NCBI GenBank assembly: GCA_031285605.1
Contig: JAITVW010000022.1
Location: 1-12,979 of the forward strand
Origin: Fusobacteriales bacterium
GTDB lineage: Bacteria; Fusobacteriota; Fusobacteriia; Fusobacteriales; Leptotrichiaceae
DNA length: 12,979 nucleotides
Reading direction: 5' to 3'
The translations under genes were made by a program, and so were the position numbers. Positions within the stretch are counted from its first letter, which is position 1, and every line of letters starts with the position of its first letter. Below, in pieces: positions 6,855-12,979 of this stretch. Below the pieces are notes generated by a model. The model was not told where the DNA came from. It was given only the letters and a program-made list of their open reading frames with translations, and searched no databases.

Positions 6855-8576
6855 CTATATTTCCAAAGTTTTTGTAAATTCTTTCATTGTTTTATCCAGT
6901 TTTTCCTGCACTGCTTTTTCTGACTTTTCATTTACGCTGAAATAAAACTTGATTTTTGGTTCAGTCCCCGAAGGTCTTGCAGTTATATACGTATCATCTT
7001 CAAGAATAAACTGTATTACATTCTCTACAGGAAGATTAATATCTTTTTCCTCATTTTTTTCATAATTGTATTCTTTTTTTAGTTTAAAATCTTTTTTAAT
7101 TTTTATCTTTTTATCCAGAAGCTTATCTTTTACATTTTCACGAAGGTCTGTCATTAATGCTCCCATTTTTTCTATTCCGTCTTTTCCTGTAAGAGTTACT
7201 GATTCTATTCCTTCCAGATAAAATCCGTGTTTTTCATAGAATTTTTCCAGCTCTTCCGGAATACTTGTTCCTTCCGAATCATAAAAAGCTGCCATTTCCG
7301 CTATAATAAGACTTGTTACCACGGCATCCTTATCTCTCGCATGCGTACCTATTAAATATCCGTAACTTTCTTCAAAACCAAACAGATATGTTCCTTCTAT
7401 TTCTTTTGCTTCAAACTGTCTTATTTTCTCTCCTATATATTTGAAACCTGTAAGTGTTTTTATGACTCCCGCATTTTCAGAAGCTCCTATTTTATCTATC
7501 ATAGGTGTAGAAACCACAGTTGTTATTACCTTTGCGTCTGTAGGAATATTCTTTTTATTATTCAGCAGATACTGCAAAATCAAAAGCCCCATCTGATTTC
7601 CATTTGGATAATACCATTCTCCGGATTTTATTTTTACAGCTATTCCTATTCTGTCCGCATCAGGATCATTAGCCATTACAAGAGTAGATCCTATACTGTC
7701 TGCGAGCTTTATTCCCAATTCAAAAACAGGCTTTTCTTCCGGATTTGCATATTTTACAGTGGGAAAAGTCCCGTCCGGCTCTATCTGCTCTTTCACTGCC
7801 GTCACATCAAAACCAAGCTCTTCAAGCACTCTCATTACAGGTCTTCCGCCTGTACCATGAAGAGGCGTATAAACTATCTTAAAATTCTCTTTTCCTTTTA
7901 TATCTTTATTTATTACCTGTGTCTTTATTGCTTCTATGTATAAATCATCTATTTTTTCATCTAAAACTATAATAAGCCCTTTTTCTTTAGCTTCTTCTTC
8001 CGACATCAGCTTAATTTCATCAAAGCCGTTAATTTTATTAACTTCATTAACTATTCCTGAAGCGTGAGGTTCTACCACCTGTGCACCATCTTCCCAATAT
8101 GCCTTATATCCGTTATATTCTACGGGATTATGACTCGCAGTAACTACTACACCGGCCATACATCCCATTTCTCTTACACCGAATGAAAGCTCGGGTGTCG
8201 ATCTCAGGCTTTTATAAACATAAGCTTTTATTCCGTTCCCTGCCATGACTCTTGCTGTATTCATAGCATATTCCACTGAACCTATTCTACAGTCATGTGC
8301 TATTATTATCCCTTTTTTTACAGCCTCGTCCTTATTTACAGACATCATATAATCAGCCAATCCCTGAGTGGCTTTTCTGATAACGTATTTATTTATTCTG
8401 TTAGTCCCTACACCTCTGATACCTCTGATACCTCCTGTGCCAAAAGTAAGATCCTTATAAAATCTTTCTTCTATTTCTTTAGTATCATCTTTTATATTCT
8501 CCAATTCTTTTTTGTCTTCCTCGTCAATAAAGTCTGAATGAAGCCACTCGTTGTATCTTTGAATATAATTTTCCAT
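6855..8576 (-). CDS. pgcA: Phosphoglucomutase / phosphomannomutase (alpha-D-phosphohexomutase, PgcA type)
   Basis: This enzyme interconverts hexose 1- and 6-phosphates, feeding UDP-sugar, glycogen or envelope polysaccharide synthesis. All four phosphohexomutase sites are present: the catalytic serine loop TASHNP (Ser148), the Mg-binding DPDADR (Asp304, 306, 308), the sugar-recognition loop GFEESYG (400-406) and the phosphate-binding RPSGTEP (534-540). The N-terminal FGTGGIRG matches the family FGTAGLRG. The start is placed at the ATG at 8576, giving 573 aa, because AGGAGG lies 5 bases upstream. An in-frame ATG at 8621 would add 15 basic residues, but it overlaps the predicted -10 box and has no ribosome site. 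It is the first gene of the gene train running to sepF. Glucose versus mannose preference cannot be read from sequence. Confidence 0.94.
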   Translation of the reverse strand: MENYIQRYNEWLHSDFIDEEDKKELENIKDDTKEIEERFYKDLTFGTGGIRGIRGVGTNRINKYVIRKATQGLADYMMSVNKDEAVKKGIIIAHDCRIGSVEYAMNTARVMAGNGIKAYVYKSLRSTPELSFGVREMGCMAGVVVTASHNPVEYNGYKAYWEDGAQVVEPHASGIVNEVNKINGFDEIKLMSEEEAKEKGLIIVLDEKIDDLYIEAIKTQVINKDIKGKENFKIVYTPLHGTGGRPVMRVLEELGFDVTAVKEQIEPDGTFPTVKYANPEEKPVFELGIKLADSIGSTLVMANDPDADRIGIAVKIKSGEWYYPNGNQMGLLILQYLLNNKKNIPTDAKVITTVVSTPMIDKIGASENAGVIKTLTGFKYIGEKIRQFEAKEIEGTYLFGFEESYGYLIGTHARDKDAVVTSLIIAEMAAFYDSEGTSIPEELEKFYEKHGFYLEGIESVTLTGKDGIEKMGALMTDLRENVKDKLLDKKIKIKKDFKLKKEYNYEKNEEKDINLPVENVIQFILEDDTYITARPSGTEPKIKFYFSVNEKSEKAVQEKLDKTMKEFTKTLEI

Positions 8577-8611
8577 TTTATCCTCCTGAATTTTAGTTCT
8601 CTTTCTTTTTA

Positions 8612-8639
8612 ATTCTACCATATTTTTTCCAATCTACAA
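8612..8639 (-). promoter_or_regulatory. Probable promoter of the pgcA-hemW-yggS-sepF operon
   Basis: On the minus strand TGGTAGAAT contains an extended -10 (TG, one base, TAGAAT at 8617-8612, five of six matches). The -35 position 16 bases upstream reads TTGTAG (8639-8634), which keeps only the TTG. It lies between the HerA-like gene stop (8673) and the pgcA ATG (8576). No clear terminator separates it from the upstream gene, so some read-through is possible. Confidence 0.5.
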
Positions 8640-8672
8640 AGATTTTTATAGTAAGAAAATAAATAAGAAGCG

Positions 8673-11075
8673 CTATATGAGCCTTGTATGCTCTCCGTTT
8701 TCATTAACAGAATAAGGAATCCATGCAATAAAAAATTTCTGTACTGTAATATCTGTTTTTCTCGGAGGAAGTGGAATTGTTTCCACCAAAAGATTATCCG
8801 CATTAAAATTATTTTGTATATTATCAATATCCTTTTGAAACTCAGCTTCTATCTCTTTTAATTTTTCATTTTGTATGCCGTACTCTTCCTCCGCTCTCTC
8901 CACATCAGCCTTTGCACCTCCGGTTCTTCCAAGACCTCTTAATGCAGTAGCTGCACGTCCTGTGCTTACATTTTTGCCTTTTCCAAGAAAGGCTCCGAAA
9001 ACCGTAGCTCCTATATCCACAATATTAGTCATTTTTTTCTGCTTATAATCTTCTTTTTCTTTATCTATGCTCTGACCTAATTTTCTTAATTTTTCTTTCT
9101 GAACATTAATTTTAGCTGAATATTTTTCTCTTATTTTTTCTATTTCCACATCTTTTTTTTCACGCACTAAATGTGACAGTCTTCCTCTGAAAGTTCCCTC
9201 ATCCTCACTGTGAGCTGAATATACTTTGAAATCCTTACTGTAAAACAGATCCACAGGATTCGCCTCATATAAAAATTGTTTAAATTCCTTCTCCAGCTTT
9301 GAAAAAGTATTTTTCCCCAATACAGCTGCCGGAAGATTCTCAAATATAAAACTTTTGTCTGCCTCTGATGTATAATCAGTAGTCTTCAAACGTTCGTTTT
9401 CGCTAAATACTGCTGTTTTCTCATCTACAGGTATCAGAAAGCTGCCCGTATTCCATATGTCAATATCTGGTGATTTTACATAATGTACCTTGCCTTCACC
9501 GTATATAAACGGTTTATATATCAGCTTTCCGCCGCTGCTGACATATTTCTGCGGCTGAAAAAATACTTCCTTTACATCCTGAGGCAGAATCGGCCTGCTT
9601 CCTGACACTGCTGATGAAGTCTTTTTATTTTCTGTAATTCCGGAATCTGCTGCTCCGGAAATTTCCGGCTTTTTATCTTTCATCAAAATTTCTATCTGCG
9701 GCTTCGTTATAGGACCTCTCAGATAATTCAGCGCCCATCTTGTCTGAAATATCTCAGCATTACTCCCGTTTGCATTGCTTACAAGAAATGTTCTGTTTTC
9801 AAGCCCTGATATTATATCCTCAAGTCCGCCCCTGTCCATTTCCGAATTAATGCTTCTAAGTCCCTCTATCATACGGCTTTTATCTCTTTCAGTCTGAAGT
9901 CTCCCTATAAACCATGTTCCTATATTGGAAAGCCCTTTATAATCAATGTCTACAGGATTTTGTGCTGCCAGCATGACACCCAGTCCAAAAGCTCTTGCCT
10001 GTTTCAGCAAAGTGAGCATAGGTTGTTTTGAAGGCGGATTTGAAACAGGGGGAAAATATCCGAATATTTCGTCCATATAGAAAAGTGCCCTCAGACTGGA
10101 AGTGCCCTGCTGTGTTCTCATCCATGCCACCAATTCATTCAGAAGCATTGTTACAAAGAACATTCTTTCTTTATCAGATAAATGCGCTATTGAAAATATG
10201 GAAATTTTTGGTTTTCCCTCTTTGTCATAAAGAAATTTCCCTATATCAAGGCTTTCACCCTCAAGCCATACAGAAAAAGACGGTGAAGCAAGTATTGAAT
10301 TTATCTTCACTGAAAGTGTCATTCTATCTTTCTGCGGAAAAAAGCTTTCCAAATCAAAAACACCTATACTGTTAAACTGAGGCTGCTGTATAAGACGTAT
10401 AATATCTGCCAGTGTAAGTGATTTTCCCTCTGACCATGAATATGACAAAATATTGGAAATAAGTATGTGCTCTCTGCTTTGAAGCGGGTCAGCTTCTACT
10501 CCTATAAGTGACAGTATTCCGGACACTGTTGTCTGTATCTTTTCATTCAAAGCCTCACTGTTTTCCATTATCAGCTGTATGGGAACATCAAAAGATTTTA
10601 ATGCTGTGACAGAAATCCCGGACTTACTTCCCGGTGTATAAATAACCACATCCGAACTATCTTTATAAAGCTTTATCCTTTCCCCGTCCTCATCCCAGCT
10701 CTGAAGTCCGTTTTTCCATAATCCGGCAGTGAATTCAGCATATTCTTCAGGTGTCATTCCTTTTTTAACTGCCTCTTCCTGACTTATCCACGGAAGAAAG
10801 TCTTCCGGCTTTAGATCAGGAAAGCTTAGCATAAGATTCCCGAGATCACCCTTGGGATCTATTGCTATAACAGGTATTCCGTCTATTGCCGCTTCCTCTA
10901 TCAGCGACAGACAAAGTCCTGTTTTTCCGCTCCCTGTCATCCCTACGCAAAGTCCGTGTGTGGTAAGATCCTTGGAATCGTATAAATAATATTCATTAGT
11001 GAGCTTCTTGTTCCCGAAATCATACTTTTTCCCAAGATAAAATGAACCCGGTTTTTCATAATCCAGTTTACTCAT
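8673..11075 (-). CDS. HerA-like / DUF87 P-loop ATPase with coiled-coil C-terminus
   Basis: This is an 800-aa ATPase of the HerA-FtsK superfamily (DUF87/DUF853-like), whose members are hexameric motors that move DNA or other polymers. Walker A is GMTGSGKT (45-52). IDPKGD (72-77) is typical of DUF853-like proteins. Walker B is ALFYMDE (330-336), AAQNP (370-374) is the sensor strand, and GR at 391-392 is a candidate arginine finger. After about residue 460 comes a low-complexity linker, then a domain of about 500-635 with no recognised fold. Next are two charged coiled coils (about 640-680 and 722-757) split by a glycine- and alanine-rich stretch (684-719), and a short conserved-looking tail ending WIPYSV. 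There is no signal peptide. GGGAGG lies 4 bases before the ATG. No nurA, mre11, rad50, sir2 or other known HerA partner is adjacent, so function is open. Confidence 0.85.
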   Translation of the reverse strand: MSKLDYEKPGSFYLGKKYDFGNKKLTNEYYLYDSKDLTTHGLCVGMTGSGKTGLCLSLIEEAAIDGIPVIAIDPKGDLGNLMLSFPDLKPEDFLPWISQEEAVKKGMTPEEYAEFTAGLWKNGLQSWDEDGERIKLYKDSSDVVIYTPGSKSGISVTALKSFDVPIQLIMENSEALNEKIQTTVSGILSLIGVEADPLQSREHILISNILSYSWSEGKSLTLADIIRLIQQPQFNSIGVFDLESFFPQKDRMTLSVKINSILASPSFSVWLEGESLDIGKFLYDKEGKPKISIFSIAHLSDKERMFFVTMLLNELVAWMRTQQGTSSLRALFYMDEIFGYFPPVSNPPSKQPMLTLLKQARAFGLGVMLAAQNPVDIDYKGLSNIGTWFIGRLQTERDKSRMIEGLRSINSEMDRGGLEDIISGLENRTFLVSNANGSNAEIFQTRWALNYLRGPITKPQIEILMKDKKPEISGAADSGITENKKTSSAVSGSRPILPQDVKEVFFQPQKYVSSGGKLIYKPFIYGEGKVHYVKSPDIDIWNTGSFLIPVDEKTAVFSENERLKTTDYTSEADKSFIFENLPAAVLGKNTFSKLEKEFKQFLYEANPVDLFYSKDFKVYSAHSEDEGTFRGRLSHLVREKKDVEIEKIREKYSAKINVQKEKLRKLGQSIDKEKEDYKQKKMTNIVDIGATVFGAFLGKGKNVSTGRAATALRGLGRTGGAKADVERAEEEYGIQNEKLKEIEAEFQKDIDNIQNNFNADNLLVETIPLPPRKTDITVQKFFIAWIPYSVNENGEHTRLI

Positions 11076-11107
11076 ATGGCCTCCCTGCTATTTACTCTGT
11101 TTATTAT

Positions 11108-11136
11108 ATTATAAGGCTTTTTAATTATTAAGTCTA
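11108..11136 (-). promoter_or_regulatory. Promoter of the HerA-like ATPase gene
   Basis: On the minus strand TAGACT (11136-11131, four of six) is followed after 17 bases by a perfect TATAAT (11113-11108). The -10 box ends 32 bases before the ATG at 11075. It is divergent from the nitroreductase promoter, and the region between the two is extremely AT-rich with A and T tracts that could act as UP elements. Confidence 0.65.
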
Positions 11137-11187
11137 TGATTTTACATGAAATTTTCAAAAAATAATTTTATTTTTTAAATTTTTTAT

Positions 11188-11216
11188 TTGACAAAAATAT
11201 TTTTTTACACTATAAT
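11188..11216 (+). promoter_or_regulatory. Perfect consensus sigma-70 promoter upstream of the exported nitroreductase
   Basis: TTGACA (11188-11193), a 17-base spacer and TATAAT (11211-11216) match the housekeeping promoter consensus at all twelve positions with ideal spacing. The upstream flank is a run of A and T tracts resembling an UP element. The predicted start near 11223 leaves a leader of about 30 bases holding AGGAGGT. Strong constitutive expression is predicted unless a repressor intervenes. Confidence 0.88.
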
Positions 11217-11253
11217 GCATAAAATAACACCATTAGTTTCAGGAGGTAGAAAT

Positions 11254-12411
11254 TTGAAAAAAACTTTGATTTTATTGATGTTTTTGCACATTATGCAGAT
11301 TACATGTGCGAAAGCTTTTTCACAAGATGATTTTTTAAAGCAAAATCCTGTTTTAGAAAAACTTCTTTATTATGGTACTCTGGCTCCCAGTTCTCATAAT
11401 GCCCAGATGTGGAAGGTACGAATTCTGTCTGATAATGAGTTTCTCATAATTTTAGATAAGGAAAGAAACCTGAATTATATTGATCCCGACAGCAGAGAAT
11501 CTCTTATATCTATTGGTGCTTTTCTGGCTAATATTATACGCGGTTCAGAAATATTAGGGCTGAATCTGCAATATAATATCTGCAATGAAACTGCTCCTGA
11601 TGATTCTGTTGTATATGTTTCATTTTCAGGAACAGAAACTGAATCTTTTTCAAATTCGGTTCAAAAATTTGAAAATCTTCTCTTAAAAAGAAAAACATCC
11701 AAGGAGAAATTCTCAAAGAAAAAAATTCCTGTTCCGGAAATAAATAAAATTATTGCGGGGTATGAAGACAGTGTAATTTATTTTCCCAAAAACAGTCCCT
11801 CATACCAATATATCAGGGAAAATACAATGAAAGCTTATGAAACACAGGGTCAGAATCAGGACAAAAGAAATGAACTCAGTGAGTGGTTTAGATTTTCCGA
11901 TAAGGAAACCGAGGCAAAAAAAGATGGTTTTAACGCTGAAATGCTCGGTATGGGTTTACTGAAAAAATTTTTTTATTATAAATTTTATAACAGAGAAAAA
12001 GTACGGAATATAAAGTTTTTGAATGAAGAATTAAAACTTATAAAAACTCAGACAGATACTGCAGACGGCTTTTTACTTGTTATCGCAAAAGACAACTCCG
12101 TAAAGGAAAATATCCGTGCAGGAATCATTCTGGAAAATATATGGCTGAATGCTGCTGATGCAGACATAAAAATACAGCCTTTGAGTCAGATTTTGGAAGA
12201 AGAACCATATAAAAACAATATCAGCAACGATTTGAGCATAAACGGAGAAGTAAAAATGATTCTGAGAACAGGTTATTCTGCTAATAATAAAATAGTAAAA
12301 AAAGTAAGAAGAAACATAAAAGATATTTTGGATAATACAGAAATACCAAATACAAGGAGGAAAAACAATGAAAAAAACACCGCTTATACTGTTAGTTGTA
12401 TTAGGAAGTGA
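11254..12411 (+). CDS. Exported nitroreductase-family flavoprotein (Acg-like)
   Basis: The protein has a nitroreductase-type FMN-binding fold. APSSHNAQMWKVRI (44-57) matches the family's SPSxxNxQPW/APSxHNxQPW segment, which binds FMN phosphate, and a partner segment DPDSRESLISIGAFLANI lies near residues 75-92. It resembles the Acg family, with a diverged C-terminal half. The TTG at 11254 is chosen as start because AGGAGGT (11241-11247) precedes it by 6 bases. The frame is open further upstream, but only into the promoter. From this start the protein is 385 aa and begins KKTLILLMFLHIM after the initiator, a Sec signal peptide with likely cleavage around AKAFSQ (19-24), so the product should be periplasmic. 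There is a cysteine at residue 18, but the lipobox is poor. The last 14 codons overlap the next gene. Substrate unknown; Acg-like proteins may store flavin rather than reduce substrates. Confidence 0.75.
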   Translation: MKKTLILLMFLHIMQITCAKAFSQDDFLKQNPVLEKLLYYGTLAPSSHNAQMWKVRILSDNEFLIILDKERNLNYIDPDSRESLISIGAFLANIIRGSEILGLNLQYNICNETAPDDSVVYVSFSGTETESFSNSVQKFENLLLKRKTSKEKFSKKKIPVPEINKIIAGYEDSVIYFPKNSPSYQYIRENTMKAYETQGQNQDKRNELSEWFRFSDKETEAKKDGFNAEMLGMGLLKKFFYYKFYNREKVRNIKFLNEELKLIKTQTDTADGFLLVIAKDNSVKENIRAGIILENIWLNAADADIKIQPLSQILEEEPYKNNISNDLSINGEVKMILRTGYSANNKIVKKVRRNIKDILDNTEIPNTRRKNNEKNTAYTVSCIRK

Positions 12412-12892
12412 AGTATTTTCAGACACTATCGAGATAAGGAACGGAGGATATTTTGAAGGGCAGTATCATACAGAGGAGGATACACTTAAAACAAAATTTC
12501 CTGCAATGGAAGCAGCGGCAGAATACAGAAAAGAAGTAATTAACAATCTTGAAATAGGCGGCGGAATCGCATTTCAATATCAAAAAAGAATTAACGGAAA
12601 TGATATAGACGGATTTAACTCTATTCCTCTGTATGCTACTGCCAGATATACTTTTTTTGAAAGCGGTAAATTTAAAGGCTATGTAAAAGCAGATATAGGT
12701 TATTCATATAATTCCGGAAATTTTGATGATGACATATATTATGGTACAGGACTTGGTGTCCAATATAGTAAAATCACATGGGATATCATGTACAAAAGAA
12801 ATAATTCCTCGCATAATAATTCTGAATACTACAAAAATAAATTCGATTATGACAGACTTTCTCTCAGCTCAGGTTTTATTTTTGATTTTTAA
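12368..12892 (+). CDS. Small outer-membrane beta-barrel protein
   Basis: A 174-aa exported protein. MKKTPLILLVVLGSEVFS is a Sec signal peptide with cleavage after Ser18. The mature 156 residues show alternating polar and hydrophobic strands rich in Tyr, Gly and Asn (for example LEIGGGIAFQY, IPLYATARYTFF, YVKADIGYSY, YYGTGLGVQY, ITWDIMYKR). They end LSLSSGFIFDF, whose terminal Phe and alternating pattern fit the beta-signal read by BamA. About eight strands fit, as in OmpW/OmpX/OmpA-type small barrels. AAGGAGG sits 7 bases before the ATG at 12368. That ribosome site and the first 44 bp of the gene lie inside the preceding nitroreductase frame, so the two are probably one transcript. I cannot assign a specific function; pore, adhesin and structural roles are all possible. 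Confidence 0.8.
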   Translation: MKKTPLILLVVLGSEVFSDTIEIRNGGYFEGQYHTEEDTLKTKFPAMEAAAEYRKEVINNLEIGGGIAFQYQKRINGNDIDGFNSIPLYATARYTFFESGKFKGYVKADIGYSYNSGNFDDDIYYGTGLGVQYSKITWDIMYKRNNSSHNNSEYYKNKFDYDRLSLSSGFIFDF

Positions 12893-12903
12893 TACATCTG
12901 CTA

Positions 12904-12932
12904 TTTACAATTTTCTTCATAAGTATTATACT
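12904..12932 (+). promoter_or_regulatory. Promoter for the next gene beyond the right edge
   Basis: TTTACA (12904-12909, five of six) is followed after exactly 17 bases by TATACT (12927-12932, five of six). It starts 12 bases after the beta-barrel stop and points toward the ribosome binding site at the window end. No hairpin terminator is visible between the beta-barrel stop and this promoter, so read-through is possible. Confidence 0.6.
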
Positions 12933-12963
12933 AATATAAAATATTTAAATTTATTATAAATAT

Positions 12964-12979
12964 AAAGGAGTCTGCTTAT
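12964..12979 (+). other. Ribosome binding site and probable first bases of the next + strand gene
   Basis: AAAGGAG (12964-12970) is a strong Shine-Dalgarno. The window ends in AT (12978-12979), 7 bases further on, exactly where a start codon would be expected, so an ATG is probably completed by the next base. The gene itself is outside the window. Confidence 0.6.

Noticed and set aside
8400..8440. A short tandem repeat (CTCTGATAC twice) within the phosphohexomutase gene
   Set aside because: It encodes GIRGIRG in the conserved N-terminal loop, whose length matches the family, so it is not an expansion.
8577..8621. A longer N-terminus for the phosphohexomutase from the ATG at 8621
   Set aside because: It adds 15 residues of low-complexity basic sequence, overlaps the predicted -10 box, and the ATG at 8576 has a strong AGGAGG.
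10028..10375. A 115-codon open frame on the + strand inside the HerA-like gene
   Set aside because: It is antisense to the conserved ATPase core and has no recognisable family or ribosome site.
11188..11253. An in-frame upstream extension of the nitroreductase starting at the TTG at 11188
   Set aside because: The extension lies over the -35 and -10 boxes and has no ribosome site. The TTG at 11254 with AGGAGGT is far better and uncovers a signal peptide.
8673..12892. A phage-defence island built on the HerA-like ATPase
   Set aside because: No nuclease, SIR2, reverse transcriptase, methylase or toxin gene is next to it, and the flanks are metabolic and envelope genes.
12723..12959. A 78-codon + strand frame overlapping the end of the beta-barrel gene
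   Set aside because: It is out of frame with the barrel, lacks a ribosome site, and its tail is translated AT-rich spacer.
1..12979. CRISPR array, tRNA/rRNA, insertion sequence or attachment site
   Set aside because: I found no direct-repeat series, cloverleaf or transposase gene in either strand.

Overview
The window looks like ordinary chromosomal DNA from a low-GC, AT-rich bacterium with an outer membrane. Three things together point to Fusobacteriota, most likely the Leptotrichia/Sebaldella side. These are an exported beta-barrel protein ending in aromatic Phe, a yggS-sepF pair of the kind usual in Gram-positives, and an FMN riboswitch placed before an ImpX-type DMT transporter, an arrangement described in Fusobacterium. 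The taxonomic call is inference. There are no tRNA, rRNA, CRISPR, transposase or phage genes, and base composition looks even throughout.

Layout: (1) 2-1195 (+) is the 3' part of a GlcD-family FAD-linked oxidase, cut by the left edge. It faces rseP (1437-2453, -) and a possible 42-codon gene (1299-1427, -), with a perfect 12-bp bidirectional terminator hairpin between them. (2) 2511-3672 (+) is a complete regulatory unit: promoter TTGACA-N17-TATTAT, FMN riboswitch, mutually exclusive antiterminator and terminator, and a riboflavin/FMN-responsive EamA/DMT permease (ImpX type). It ends in a terminator shared with the opposite strand. (3) 3737-8576 (-) is a compact gene train read in the order phosphoglucomutase/phosphomannomutase, hemW, yggS, sepF and a Cof-type HAD phosphatase. 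The first four genes are 8-11 bp apart, with Shine-Dalgarno sequences overlapping or close to the preceding stops. It combines sugar-phosphate metabolism, heme/radical-SAM chemistry, PLP homeostasis and cell division. (4) 8673-11075 (-) encodes an 800-aa HerA/DUF87-type ATPase with an unusual coiled-coil and glycine-rich C-terminus. It has its own promoter. (5) 11188-12892 (+), divergent from it, has a perfect consensus promoter (TTGACA-N17-TATAAT) driving an exported nitroreductase-fold protein. That gene overlaps by 44 bp a small outer-membrane beta-barrel gene. The window ends at the ribosome binding site of another + strand gene with its own good promoter.

Most genes are recognisable housekeeping families. 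The parts most worth a second look are the exported nitroreductase/beta-barrel pair, the HerA-like ATPase beside it without the usual partners, and the fully readable FMN-responsive attenuator. I see no clear evidence for an entirely new multi-gene system.
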